The translations under genes were made by a program, and so were the position numbers. A stretch of 64,000 bases of DNA from Escarpia spicata (Eukaryota > Annelida > Polychaeta > Sabellida > Siboglinidae): the NCBI GenBank assembly GCA_963995525.1, contig OZ023209.1:15395673-15459672 (forward strand), written 5' to 3'. Below the pieces are notes generated by a model. That model ran no database searches. It worked only from the letters and a program-made list of their open reading frames with translations, and was not told the DNA's origin. This document shows, one piece after another, positions 34,201 to 42,744 of this stretch (its first letter is position 1; each line of letters opens with the position of its first letter).

Positions 34201-37200
34201 GCTACCCAGAGGTCGTGAAGTCAGACAACGGGCCGCCGTTCAACGGACACGCCTGGAAGTCATTCATGCAGGAGAACAACGTACGTCATCGCAAGATAAC
34301 GCCACTCTGGCCTCAGGCAAACGCTCAGGCAGAGGCTTTCAACAAACCACTCATGAAAGCACTGAAGGCAGCTAACATCAGCGGCAGAGCATGGAGGAAA
34401 GAGATGCGACAGTTTCTGCGAGCTTATCGATGCACTCCCCATGTGACGACAGCGTTCACTCCGCATCGACTAATGTTCGGACGAAATCCTCGCACCAAAC
34501 TGCCCGAAGTCAGGCAACACGTGTCTGCTGACGACATGGCCGCGAGACAGAAGGATGCAGCCGCAAAGCGCCGCATGAAAACATGAGCTGACAAGAGATC
34601 GAAAGCGAAAACGTCAAACCTCAACGAGGGCGACGTTGTGCTCATACGACGACACAAGAAGGGCAAACTGTCCACACCGTTTGACCCAAATCCGTTGGTT
34701 GTGACCAGTCGGAAGGGTTCAGTGGTAACTGCTCGTTGCGCTAACTGATCGCGAGTGACAAGAAACACGTCGATGTTTCGCCTACTTCCGTTCGAGTCAC
34801 CGTTACTTGAAGACAACGTCGAAGACGACTTTGATGACGAGAGCGAGTTGGCAGGCATTCCAGAGGCAACGCTGCCTGTGGCGGATGACGACATCCCGAT
34901 GTCGCCTGTCGTGGTAGGCGAACCGAGAAAATCGTCGCGTCTTCGTAAGCCGCCACAACGGCTGCTCGAACTTATGTAGACACTCGCATACATCACTGAC
35001 TATGCCTTTATTAGACATTAATACTTCTTTAGTTTATTAGTAACAGTCCGTGTTTGTGACATTTCTTATTTTAGGGAGGGATGTACTATCGTGACAGTAG
35101 TGTCGCCACCTACAATACTTAGCTGCTATAATATTTACGAGGACAATTATTACAGTAGGACAGCCCCCGTATAATGGCGGAGTGGAGCATGTTTCTGTTT
35201 GCGTTGCCATCAATAAAGTATACAAACCACCTCTGTCTGACAAACTATTACAACAGATATGCACAAAATAGTATGGAAAAAACAACACAACAATTAATTT
35301 TTTGCTAGGACACAAAATAAGTGTTCTTACAAACAAATGTTCACACAGCTGCCTGCAGCAACGTCTCAAGGAGTTCACCTGCTATGAATGAACACATCTA
35401 CCAAGTTACAGATGTATTCTTTTATGATATACCAGAAATGACAAATGTGTAGTTGACAAGGAAGCCAGTTTACAGAATCCAACGAGTTTACATTTGGATA
35501 AATTTGTCAGTTTTGCTCTTAAAACAGAAGAAGCCACACTCTGAGTGGGCTGAAGTTGATGGCTGAAAGTCTTGGCCTTGAATTCTTGCACTGGATTTTA
35601 GCAAAACTGTTGAAATACAAGGGGTTCAAAGTTATGAAAGCATACTCATGCAACTCTGATGCCTATCATTATTATTGTGAAGACATTGATCGTAAAATTG
35701 TCGTCAGTGTTGTAAACCACACACCTTGTTTTGCAGGCATGTCTTCAGCCACACGCAACTCTACGTCTGGCACGAGCTGCACCGCTCGACGGTAGTACTG
35801 GATGGCTGCAAAACACAATACAACATATATTCAGATGCAATGACAATTCATCTTCTTCTACCAGTGTTATCCCTATAATAATAATAATAATAATAATAAT
35901 AAACTTTATTTATACACCATCAAATCCGGGACTAATGACCCCCGTTCACGGGTGTTTACAAATTGCCAATCATATAAGAAGCATAAAAACACTTTTAAGA
36001 GAACAAATAAGAAAATTAATTAAATTAGCAAACAATATCCTAGTATATAGTGTATGCATATATATATAAGCCTAAGTATAGTAAAATTACGGGTAAATGC
36101 AATGATAAAATAAACGATTAGCAAAAGTGCTGAACAGCTGAACCTACTGGAAAAAATATATATATAATAAAAATATATATATAAATAAATACAAAATAAA
36201 TAAAATAAAAGCCTAATTTACATTAAATAATTTGATTAGATACTAAAATGTGACCCTGAGATAAATAAGACTAAAAATGTATTAAAACTATATGCATGAA
36301 TAAAGCAAAGGTTAAATTATGTCTGGCCATATCAGTTTGAGAACAGAAATGTATTCAATAATTTTCCAAACTGTCTAGTGTTCTCAATCGCGCGTAATTC
36401 CAGAGGCAGAGAGTTCCACAATGTCGTCCCAGCACATGCAAATGCCCGGCGACCATAACGTTCTAGGGTTACGCGTGGAACATTCAAAAGCAGACCACCG
36501 CCAGAGCGTAGGGTCCTGCGTGGTGCGTAACGATGTAGCAGTGACGCGATATACACTATGATCAGCTTTGCAAGCCAGGGGTGGTAATTGATAATACTAG
36601 CTGAACTGAAAAAACTGTATAGTCACCGGGTCGTTGTCCGTTCCACTCCAAAATGCGTCGCATCGATTCTTGCGATATCTAGCTGCTAATGTTTGTGTAG
36701 GATTTACGAGAATTGAGTGTGACTTCCCAAGGCAGTTACATAAGGTGTGTCAACATCTTTTTTATTGGTTATAACCGCTATTAGCAATGTTTTTTTGGGG
36801 GAGCTGTGTATTTGTATGCAAACTGTATTTTACTACAATAAACTTTTCTGACAATTTATTTGCATAACATGACACAAATAAGTGGTAGGGGTTACCATGT
36901 GGACATCTTTTGCAAATGTTTCTTCAGATTTTTATGAAAATGGCAGGTGTATATTAGTAGCATGGTCATCGACAAACCCGTTATAGAATAGATGTCAGCT
37001 TGAGGCTGTTCACTTTCACAAGATCTAAACATGAAAGTCAGTTCTTTCGAGTATTGTGCACATTATTTAAATGGTTCATACATTGCAAACATGAATATAT
37101 GTGTGAACATTATTCATGATGAGATAACTTATTAAAATGAATTGTAGAAGCCATTTCTTTTATAAATGAGGGGTGTTGAGACCCCAATATTTTAGTGGGA

Positions 37201-40200
37201 GATTGGAGTTAGCTTAGCTCCCCAAAATGTTGGCAAGAGGGTGCAGCTGGAGGTCACAGTGGCGAGCCTCAAGACAGGTGCTGTTGGCATTTTGGTGAGC
37301 CACATGACGATTACAGTTAGTGTTTTGGTATTCACCACATTCCAACGCTTATGATATAAACTTACCAACATAGAGTCTCCCATTCTGCTCAGCACTGACT
37401 CCTTGCAGAAACAAGTATTTTGCCTGAAAAAAACATGCTTGTTATAAAAAGCCTATATGCTGAGACATTTAAATGTCAAACATCCATTCATTTTATACGG
37501 TAAATCAACAATTTATTATTTGTTTTTTTATATTATAATAATTATATAATACTACAGGTGAAAATAGACACAGTACTTCTGTGACGTGCCATTTCCATGA
37601 TAGACTGCTCAGTATAATCAATATTAATAGACAGCTTTAGCTAACCCAATTAAGCGCAATGTGATGGCAAAAAGGTGTGCGACAGCAAAAGTTACTACAA
37701 GTTATTGAGTGCTACGTCACACCTTTTGCGATCCAATCGTAGGTCAACTGCAGGTGGGTCATTCCGTGTCAAAGCAATCACTTTTAGGCCATTTTTGCAC
37801 AACCCGACTCCATTTTTGTTGAAATTTAGCACAGTTGTTGGCTCACATAAGAACATAAAAATCTGATTATAACAAATCTAGGTCAATTATTACTGAAGAT
37901 ATAGGTCACTGAACTTTGATCCGATTCACATACTGGCCGTTACATTAACATCCATAACCCTGCTTCTAATAAAGGTTGAAAAGAACGTAAGATATCATTG
38001 GAAAGCCAGTAAATAGGTGCACATCTACATTGCAAAATTACCCTTTTCATATAAATAAAAAAGTGTAATTAATCATAATATGACCTTTGAACTCCAATAC
38101 CCAAAAACTGTGTCCTCCGATTTTTTAAATTTTAATTCTACAGCATACTACATCATTGCTCACGAGTCCCTGAAAATATTAGGATGGGCAAATAATAATG
38201 TTCAGAGATACAGTAAATTTAGTACAGCCAGGTGACCTATTTTTGGTCTGCAGATCAGTCGATACCACACTGAATGTCAACGTAACCTTTTCAGATTGCA
38301 TAATAAACATGCTGTAATGGCTCATTTAACATGCTCACATTTTTTACAAGGCCTCTCTTCTGTTTTCTCTTTAGATATCCTGTAGGTGCGATCAGTGTCA
38401 GTCGTTGGGTCAACATTGGTAAGGAGATCACTAAGTCAAAGAGTGTCACTTTGTTATGGGTAAAACTATGAGGTTTGGGGTGAAGGAAGATTAGTTGGAA
38501 TAACATTTGTTACATACGCAAGCCTCCAGTATCCATCATAGATGGCTTTCTGATATCCTTTGGCGTCTGCCAGAATGAGGCCAACACACTGTGCTGTGAC
38601 AAGTTCACAACCTCATCTCTTCATTGAAGATATAGAATATGGTGCTACTTCCAAGTGATTAAATGATTATGCCTTAAAGAATAGTACCTTCTGTGTTCTT
38701 GCTATTACTTTAGCTGTTTACAAACAGCTTGCAAGAAGAGTTGCTTATTCATAACTCTTCTGTGGTTGAAAATACCTTCCAAAGTGCAGAATTTGATAGC
38801 AGGAATAAATAGACTGACGTGAACTCACAGGACAACATTGGTGTGGTGGTGTAATGTTCATATAATTATGGTCTTTGTAGACTGGCTTTTGCATCAAGTC
38901 TGTTGACCATTCCATTCCACCCACATCATCACATATGCCTTTCCTGTGTTATGTTGCATAAAAGTACCACTTCGCATATTTCCCCAGATCCTGCTAGTGG
39001 CGGTAGAGGTTCAGAAAGTGTTCGCAGTCCGTATGCTAACTAGCACAACCATCAGAAAAGTTGATGTTTCTTTGCCCAGCTGTACATTTTGCAGTGAAAA
39101 AAATTATGCTGTGTTTTGGAAGAGGTGTACAACAATGGTGTCGCATATGTTGGAGTCAGAAATTACAACATAACTGTGACACACAATCATTTCCTACTTC
39201 AAGATTGAAGCAATATAATTGGTGTGCACAGTGTTGCCTGTGCACAGTGTTGCCTGTGCACAGTGTTGCCTGTGCACAGTGTTGCCTGTGCACAGTGTTT
39301 TGCCTGTGCACACTGTTGCCTGTGCAGTGTTGCCTGTGCACAGTGTTGCCTGTGCACAGTGTTGCCTGTGCACACTGTTGCCTGTGCACAGTGTTTTGCC
39401 TGTGCACACTGTTGCCTGTGCACAGTGTTGCCTGTGCACAGTGTTGCCTGTGCACAGTGTTGCCTGTGCACAGTGTTGCCTGTACACAGTGTTGCCTGTG
39501 CACAGTGTTGCCTGTACACAGTGTTGCCTGTGCACAGTGTTGCCTGTGCACAGTGTTGCCTGTGCACAGTGTTGCCTGTGCACAGTGTTGCCTGTGCACA
39601 CTGTTGCCTGTGCACAGTGTTTTGCCTGTGCACACTGTTGCCTGTGCACAGTGTTGCCTGTGCACACTGTTGCCTGTGCACAGTGTTGCCTGTGCACAGT
39701 GTTGCCTGTGCACAGTGCTGCCTGTGCACACTGTTGCCTGTGCACAGTGCTGCCTGTGCACACTGTTGCCTGTGCACAGTGTTGCCTGTGCACAGTGTTG
39801 CCTGTACACAGTGTTGCCTGTGCACAGTGTTGCCTGTACACAGTGTTGCCTGTGCACACTGTTGCCTGTGCACAGTGTTGCCTGTGCACACTGTTGCCTG
39901 TGCACAGTGTTGCCTGTACACAGTGTTGCCTGTGCACAGTGTTGCCTGTACACAGTGTTGCCTGTGCACACTGTTGCCTGTACACAGTGTTGCCTGTGCA
40001 CACTGTTGCCTGTGCACAGTGTTGCCTGTGCACAGTGTTGCCTGTGCACAGTGTTGCCTGTGCACACTGTTGCCTGTGCAGTGTTGCCTGTGCACACTGT
40101 TGCCTGTGCAGTGTTGCCTGTGCACACTGTTGCCTGTACACAGTGTTGCCTGTGCACACTGTTGCCTGTGCACAGTGTTGCCTGTGCACACTGTTGCCTG

Positions 40201-42337
40201 TGCACAGTGTTGCCTGTACACAGTGTTGCCTGTGCACACTGTTGCCTGTACACAGTGTTGCCTGTGCACAGTGTTGCCTGTGCACAGTGTTGCCTGTGCA
40301 CACTGTTGCCTGTGCACAGTGTTTTGCCTGTGCACACTGTTGCCTGTGCACAGTGTTTTGCCTGTGCACAGTGTTGCCTGTGCACAGTGTTTTGCCTGTG
40401 CACACTGTTGCCTGTGCACAGTGTTTTGCCTGTTCACATTGTTGCCTGTGCACAGTGTTTTGCCTGTTCACATTGTTGCCTGTGCACAGTGTTTTGCCTG
40501 TGCACACTGTTGCATGTGCACAGTGTTGCCTGTGCACAGTGTTTTGCCTGTGCACAGTGTTTTGCCAGAGGATTCACGGAATGTACTATGAAGCAGCTAT
40601 GAAGCAGCTATCTTCTATATGGAAACAGCTAAAACATCAGCAGAAACACATAATCTACACATCATCAAGTAATTATCATTGAATCATTTGGAAGTAGCAC
40701 TATATTCTACATCATCCCTGAAAAGGGAAGAAGTTGTGACAGCCCAGTGTGTTGGCCTCATCTGGCAGATGCCAAACGGTATGTAACAGCCATCTACAAT
40801 GGACACTGGACGCTAGCGCATGTAACAAATATTCTGGCTGATCTTCCTTCACCCATATGGTCCAACACCATCAAAGTTTTAACCGTAACAAAGTGACACT
40901 CTTCGAGTTAGTATTCTCCTCACCAACGTAGACCCAACGACTGACACTGGTCGCACCTACAGGCTATCCAAAAAAAGAGAGACCTTTTAGCATGCTTTTT
41001 ATGTGATCTGAAAAGTTTATTCGGAAATTGTGGTATTGACTGATCTGGAGACCAAACATAGGTTGCCGGCTGTACTAAATTTACTGTATCTCTGAACATT
41101 ATTATTTGCCCATCCTAATATTGTCAGGGACACTTGAACAATGATATAGGATGCTGTAGAATTAAAATTATGATAAATGATACTTTTATATTTACATAAA
41201 AAATGTAATTTTACAATGTAAATATGCACATATTTACTGGCTTTTCAATGATGCCTTACTTTCTTTTCTACCTTTACTAGAAGCAGAGTTATGGATGTTA
41301 CTGTAACGGCCAGTATGTGAATCGGGTCAAAGTTCAGTGACTTATATCTTCATTAATATTTGACCTAGATTCTTTATAATTTTAATCAAAATTGGAGTCA
41401 GGTGATGTTTTGAGTGATTGATTTGACATGGAATGACCCAGGTGTGCTGTTTGATGCAGCGTTCATATGTGAGAATTGGAAATTTGGCATATACACTGCA
41501 GCACATACACCGCATTATTTTTTATGTAAATAGTTATATTATTTGAAAAATAACTACCCGGTACGCAGTGTGACAGCTTCACCTTCACCAGAAAGTTGAG
41601 TTTTAAATACCAGTTAGTAAATTTGACGAGTTTCAAAAAGAAGAAGACCTACGAGTTGGATGTTGACAACTACAGTAATGCAACCAGGTACTGTGTCGTG
41701 CTTGTCATGGAAAAATATGTTTATTGAGATCTTTTGGCTTTGTCTTAGGTCTGTTTATTATCTTTGAATGTTGTAAATCCCATATATGGCAGTGCATATC
41801 AGTTTCTATATAGTGGGCTTAAATTAATTTGTGTATCATAATCGAACACATAGAACTGTTTACTGAGCGGTTAGTTAATGGTGTTTGGCAGGACGCCAAT
41901 GAGACATGTGGATTCAACTTCACGTTAGACGTCGCGTCCAGTTTTCGTGTATGGTAACGGCGCTAAATTGCATTAGCTACAGGTGTCTAAATTGTTATTG
42001 TTTTAAACTTGATCACAATAAATTAAACTAAGTATGTGACTGGTGCTGAATTAATTAAATCCAAATGAGTCCCAAAACTAAGCTATTCTACAAAGGTATT
42101 TATAGTATTGAGTACAGGTATGCAGAAGGGTGGGATACACACAGATAAAAAGAAACTTTCTTGCTCACCTGACATTTGAATTAATTCTCTGGGTGGTAAT
42201 CTTGTTAAATACTGGTTATTGTTACACGTTGCCAAATGTATCTTGATATTTGAATAAAGTGATTTCTCTCTACTATTACCAGTAGTATTTTTTAGTATGA
42301 TGAATAGTGTGTGTGTGTGTGTGTGTGCATGTGTGTG

Positions 42338-42429
<92 letters not shown>

Positions 42430-42712
42430 CGTACATGCATGCGTGTGCATGTGTGAGGATATGTGTGTGGTAGTTCTTGATACAGTCACCTAGTGATTTT
42501 ACCTGCTCTTCAATACTTGGCTGCAAAACTTGGTGCGTCTGCTCCAAGTGTTTCTCATCATTATTGCTAGAGGGCGCTGCCTTGGCATTGTTTAGCTCAT
42601 CCTGCCATTGTCGTCGGAAGGCATCAAGAACTTGTTCGATATTAACTGATTCTTCAACATTGTTGGCATTCCCACAGTCATGGCCTGCGACATTAAAAAT
42701 GTCATTGTCATC
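22158..42712 (-). CDS. FBXO9: F-box only protein 9, substrate receptor of an SCF ubiquitin ligase
   Basis: Thirteen minus-strand exons join in phase: 42712-42503, 37423-37366, 35805-35725, 30600-30564, 30249-30150, 29299-29198, 28465-28404, 25937-25852, 25527-25414, 23937-23819, 23476-23369, 23039-22969, 22272-22158. They give 420 residues; a short 5' exon is still needed. Human FBXO9 has about 447. Features in order: an acidic start and FRRQWQDEL (human FRAQWMFEL), a TPR-like segment ([14 protein letters not shown] ... [16 protein letters not shown]), an F-box ([10 protein letters not shown] ... [17 protein letters not shown]), [30 protein letters not shown], and a C-terminal FEL..KSY motif. 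In mammals the F-box binds SKP1-CUL1 and the protein targets TELO2/TTI1. Introns are swollen by transposons. Confidence 0.95.
22969..23039 (-). CDS. FBXO9: FBXO9 exon 13
   Basis: Acceptor ATTACAG/CTG and donor ATAG/GTGTGT, ending in phase 2. Encodes [20 protein letters not shown], matching the human stretch with FNKLIWIHHSCHITY. Confidence 0.9.
23369..23476 (-). CDS. FBXO9: FBXO9 exon 12
   Basis: Acceptor ATTGTAG/GTG and donor CATGTG/GTGAGA, 36 codons in phase 0. Encodes [20 protein letters not shown] ... KQTFHV, matching the human FAVITKKK ... DYKYRYFRR ... QSFHV. Confidence 0.92.
23819..23937 (-). CDS. FBXO9: FBXO9 exon 11
   Basis: Acceptor GTGTACAG/GC and donor GACCAG/GTCAGT. Encodes (G)[20 protein letters not shown] ... 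[10 protein letters not shown], closely matching human GHVMMLTTPEEP ... RLRTRNTR ... GHYRLS. Confidence 0.95.
23980..25010. other. FBXO9 intron, nothing recognised
   Basis: AT-rich intron sequence between exons 11 and 10. I see no further exon and no clear transposon before the dispersed repeat at 25020. Confidence 0.4.
25020..25410. repeat. Dispersed ~390-bp repeat, copy 1
   Basis: Shares long blocks with 42745-43130 in the same orientation: TCTTCAAGACTGACAGATGA, CATTGGCACAACTGGTAGTG, GATTAACTAATAGTT and CTAAGAGCCTGGA. There is no coding capacity or obvious termini. Its right edge lies within about 5 bp of the FBXO9 exon 10 donor (25413). Confidence 0.85.
25414..25527 (-). CDS. FBXO9: FBXO9 exon 10
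   Basis: Acceptor CTGTTGCAG/GC and donor GATG/GTTAGT. Encodes [20 protein letters not shown] ... [12 protein letters not shown](G), nearly identical to human [20 protein letters not shown] ... VEYYRYIRFFPDG. This is the most conserved block of the family. Confidence 0.96.
25852..25937 (-). CDS. FBXO9: FBXO9 exon 9
   Basis: Acceptor CTGTTGCAG/G and donor TATGGGG/GTGAGT. Encodes [28 protein letters not shown], matching human VWGRSC ... YTSWREMFLERPRVRFDG. Confidence 0.93.
26207..27151. mobile_element. hAT-like non-autonomous element with TTACTATTA subterminal repeats
   Basis: The left end GCCTGGGGTCAATTCC and the right end (inward) ACCTTGGGGTAATAG are similar. Both sides are packed with CTATTACTATTAC words (26235-26340 and 27035-27145). 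Flanking 8-mers TAGTGGAG and TGCTGGAG match at six of eight positions, so the target duplication is imperfect or the ends are misplaced by a few bases. It is non-coding and lies in an FBXO9 intron. Confidence 0.6.
27287..27794. mobile_element. Fold-back element built from ~15-bp GGACAGTTGCCCAGT units
   Basis: The left arm (27287-27405) is a row of diverged 15-bp units like GGACAGTTGCTCAGT. The right arm (27690-27794) is the same row inverted. Between them is AT-rich spacer. The flanks carry GTA on both sides (27284-27286 and 27795-27797), a possible but weak target duplication. This organisation resembles FB/foldback transposons. Confidence 0.75.
28102..28400. repeat. 45-bp minisatellite next to the FBXO9 exon 8 donor
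   Basis: Six to seven units of TGTCATTATGTTACGGACAT followed by CACGGACACACATCTGTAACATAT (split here for length). A short CGGACATCA subrepeat is duplicated in one unit. The period of 45 keeps a frame open on both strands, producing a false repetitive ORF. Confidence 0.95.
28404..28465 (-). CDS. FBXO9: FBXO9 exon 8 (second half of F-box)
   Basis: Acceptor CTTATGCAG/GTG and donor TCACAG/GTGATA. Encodes [20 protein letters not shown], the end of the F-box region (human [20 protein letters not shown]). A 45-bp tandem array starts within a few bases of the donor. Confidence 0.94.
28470..29190. other. FBXO9 intron 7, nothing recognised
   Basis: AT-rich intron between exons 8 and 7; no exon or repeat identified. 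Confidence 0.4.
29198..29299 (-). CDS. FBXO9: FBXO9 exon 7 (first half of F-box)
   Basis: Acceptor CCCATCAG/GGC and donor TCACGG/GTACGT, 34 codons in phase 0. Encodes [32 protein letters not shown]; the LPxEVLxxI start of the F-box is intact. Confidence 0.94.
29500..29615. repeat. Degenerate minisatellite, GTGCAGTTGGAGG type (second locus)
   Basis: GGTGCAGTTGG, GAGTGCAGTTGGAA and GGGCAGTTGGAGG with TGAGCCTCAAGAG between them; same family as 17395-17640. Lies in the FBXO9 intron between exons 7 and 6. Confidence 0.6.
30150..30249 (-). CDS. FBXO9: FBXO9 exon 6
   Basis: Acceptor TTGCTTAG/T and donor CCACAG/GTATGT. Encodes [33 protein letters not shown], an acidic stretch then a helix, matching human DDDSKMADLLSYFQQQL ... 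LCQPELESSQ. Confidence 0.88.
30564..30600 (-). CDS. FBXO9: FBXO9 exon 5 (37-nt microexon)
   Basis: Acceptor TTTGGCAG/TT and donor TCGGG/GTAAGT. Encodes only [11 protein letters not shown] plus shared codons, in the low-complexity acidic linker. It is supported mainly by phase and strong splice sites. The Gypsy element lies 158 bp upstream of its acceptor. Confidence 0.75.
30758..30928 (+). repeat. 5' LTR of the Gypsy element
   Basis: 171 bp, TGTACTATC ... CTATTACA; near-identical to 35082-35252. Contains a possible polyadenylation signal AATAAA (inside CATCAATAAAGTA). Confidence 0.96.
30956..31534 (+). pseudogene. Gypsy gag, capsid region (two in-frame TGA codons)
   Basis: From ATG 30956 the frame reads [10 protein letters not shown] ... 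then TGA at 31031, and resumes [16 protein letters not shown] ... [15 protein letters not shown] ... [20 protein letters not shown], typical of the retrotransposon gag domain. A second TGA is at 31532. Beyond it the same frame continues into the zinc knuckles. One Gag-Pol frame is therefore interrupted rather than being separate genes. Confidence 0.9.
31592..32908 (+). pseudogene. Gypsy pol part 1: zinc knuckles, protease, reverse transcriptase
   Basis: In order: two CCHC knuckles ([28 protein letters not shown], residues 13-45), an aspartic protease with [11 protein letters not shown] (about residue 108), and an RT with [22 protein letters not shown] and NISDDI at the catalytic site. The ISDD form in place of YxDD is typical of the Mag-like group (K02A2.6-like proteins). 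The frame is lost at EFGKRACIL; the continuation is one base over in the next ORF. Confidence 0.93.
32885..34586 (+). pseudogene. Gypsy pol part 2: RT end, RNase H, integrase
   Basis: Continues after a +1 shift near 32885-32895 with [16 protein letters not shown] (a few residues of the usual block are missing). RNase H follows ([12 protein letters not shown] ... [15 protein letters not shown] ... DHKPLEAIW), then an integrase zinc-binding [14 protein letters not shown] ... CIPCQE and the DDE core ([23 protein letters not shown]). It ends at a TGA (34584), after which the same frame continues ([20 protein letters not shown]). Confidence 0.93.
34587..34979 (+). pseudogene. Gypsy integrase C-terminal tail
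   Basis: Same frame as the integrase, split by TGA at 34584 and again at 34746-34748. Reads [20 protein letters not shown] ... then [16 protein letters not shown] ... [15 protein letters not shown] and stop. This matches the basic/acidic C-terminal tail of Mag-like integrases. Confidence 0.85.
35082..35252 (+). repeat. 3' LTR of the Gypsy element
   Basis: 171 bp, preceded by the purine tract TTAGGGAGGGA and followed by target duplication ACAGA. Confidence 0.96.
35725..35805 (-). CDS. FBXO9: FBXO9 exon 4 (TPR-like segment, second part)
   Basis: Acceptor TTTTGCAG/CC and donor CAAG/GTGTGT. Encodes (A)[26 protein letters not shown]; human AIKFYRRAMQLVPDIEFKI. Confidence 0.93.
35875..36560 (-). 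mobile_element. 5'-truncated CR1-like LINE tail with (TTA)n end
   Basis: On the minus strand a 3' ORF2 remnant (36556-36332) reads [30 protein letters not shown], homologous to the ends of the LINEs at 45226 and 47395. A 3' UTR follows, containing GTAAACACCCGTGAACGGGG and GTATAAATAAAG, closed by (TTA)n at 35877-35902. Same orientation as FBXO9, intron 3. Confidence 0.85.
36565..37185. other. FBXO9 intron 3, nothing recognised
   Basis: AT-rich intron without supported features. Confidence 0.4.
37190..37340. repeat. Degenerate minisatellite, GTGCAGCTGGAGG type (third locus)
   Basis: GGGTGCAGCTGGAGGTCACAG, GTGAGCCTCAAGACA and TTTTGGTGAGCC link this to the arrays at 17395 and 29500. It ends close to the FBXO9 exon 3 donor (37365). 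Confidence 0.55.
37366..37423 (-). CDS. FBXO9: FBXO9 exon 3 (TPR-like segment, first part)
   Basis: Acceptor TTTTTCAG/GCA and donor GTTG/GTAAGT. Encodes [19 protein letters not shown]; human ARELFLKAVEEEQNGALYE. Confidence 0.92.
37756..41439. mobile_element. 3.7-kb fold-back transposon with long inverted arms around a 16-bp array
   Basis: The left arm (37756 to about 38740) and right arm (about 40598 to 41439) are diverged inverted copies of each other. Termini are GGGTCATTCCGTGTCAAA and, inward from the right, GGGTCATTCCATGTCAAA. AGGT lies immediately outside both ends (37752-37755 and 41440-41443), a likely 4-bp target duplication. Inner parts of the arms match too (GAGGCCAACACAC / GTGTGTTGGCCTC). 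Stretches such as [13 protein letters not shown] in the right arm look like decayed coding sequence. The transposon superfamily is not identified. It lies in FBXO9 intron 2. Confidence 0.85.
39222..40566. repeat. 16-bp minisatellite TGTGCACAGTGTTGCC, about 84 copies
   Basis: The array is 1345 bp. Variants are scattered: CACAGTG versus CACACTG, TGTGCACA versus TGTACACA, GTTTTGCC insertions, and 3-bp deletions. No unit contains a stop in any of six frames, so open frames of more than 400 codons on both strands are artefacts. It is centred in the 3.7-kb fold-back element. Confidence 0.98.
41450..42295. other. FBXO9 intron 2, nothing recognised
   Basis: AT-rich intron between the fold-back element and the GT microsatellite; no feature supported. 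Confidence 0.4.
42307..42427. repeat. (GT)n microsatellite
   Basis: About 120 bp of near-perfect GT, with CATGTGTGCATG interruptions at the left. It lies about 75 bp beyond the FBXO9 exon 2 donor. Confidence 0.97.
42503..42712 (-). CDS. FBXO9: FBXO9 exon 2
   Basis: Acceptor TTGTTTCAG/GAT and donor GAGCAG/GTAAAA, 70 codons in phase 0. Encodes an acidic N-terminal region and [16 protein letters not shown], matching human LQMFRAQWMFEL. There is no in-frame ATG before the acceptor, so a first exon lies upstream. Confidence 0.9.
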
Positions 42713-42744
42713 CTGAAACAATAAAACAGTGACTAAAGCAGAGG

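Larger units (their letters stand above)
30758..35252 (+). mobile_element. Complete Gypsy LTR retrotransposon, Mag-like
   Basis: Two 171-bp LTRs bound a 4153-bp interior carrying gag, zinc knuckles, protease, reverse transcriptase, RNase H and integrase in Gypsy order. A 5-bp duplication ACAGA flanks the element (30753-30757 and 35253-35257). The LTRs begin TGT and end ACA. A primer-binding-like TTGGCGACGAG follows the 5' LTR, and a purine tract (TTAGGGAGGGA) precedes the 3' LTR. The LTRs differ by about one substitution and two 2-bp indels, so the insertion is recent. It is oriented against FBXO9, inside its intron 4. The coding region is broken by four TGA codons and one frameshift. Confidence 0.96.

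Noticed and set aside
34755..34979. Independent small acidic protein gene
   Set aside because: It is in frame with, and a continuation of, the Gypsy integrase tail after a TGA.
39222..40566. V(D)J recombination signal cluster
   Set aside because: CACAGTG heptamers are abundant, but no nonamer at 12 or 23 bp exists; the 16-bp period explains them.
39061..40682. Open frames of 410-513 codons on both strands rich in Cys-Leu-Cys-Thr or His-Arg-Gln
   Set aside because: They come from a 16-bp tandem unit lacking stops in all frames; there are no splice sites, domain or codon bias.
42292..42493. Poly(His-Thr) / poly(Cys-Val) frames
   Set aside because: (GT)n microsatellite read-through beyond the FBXO9 exon 2 donor.
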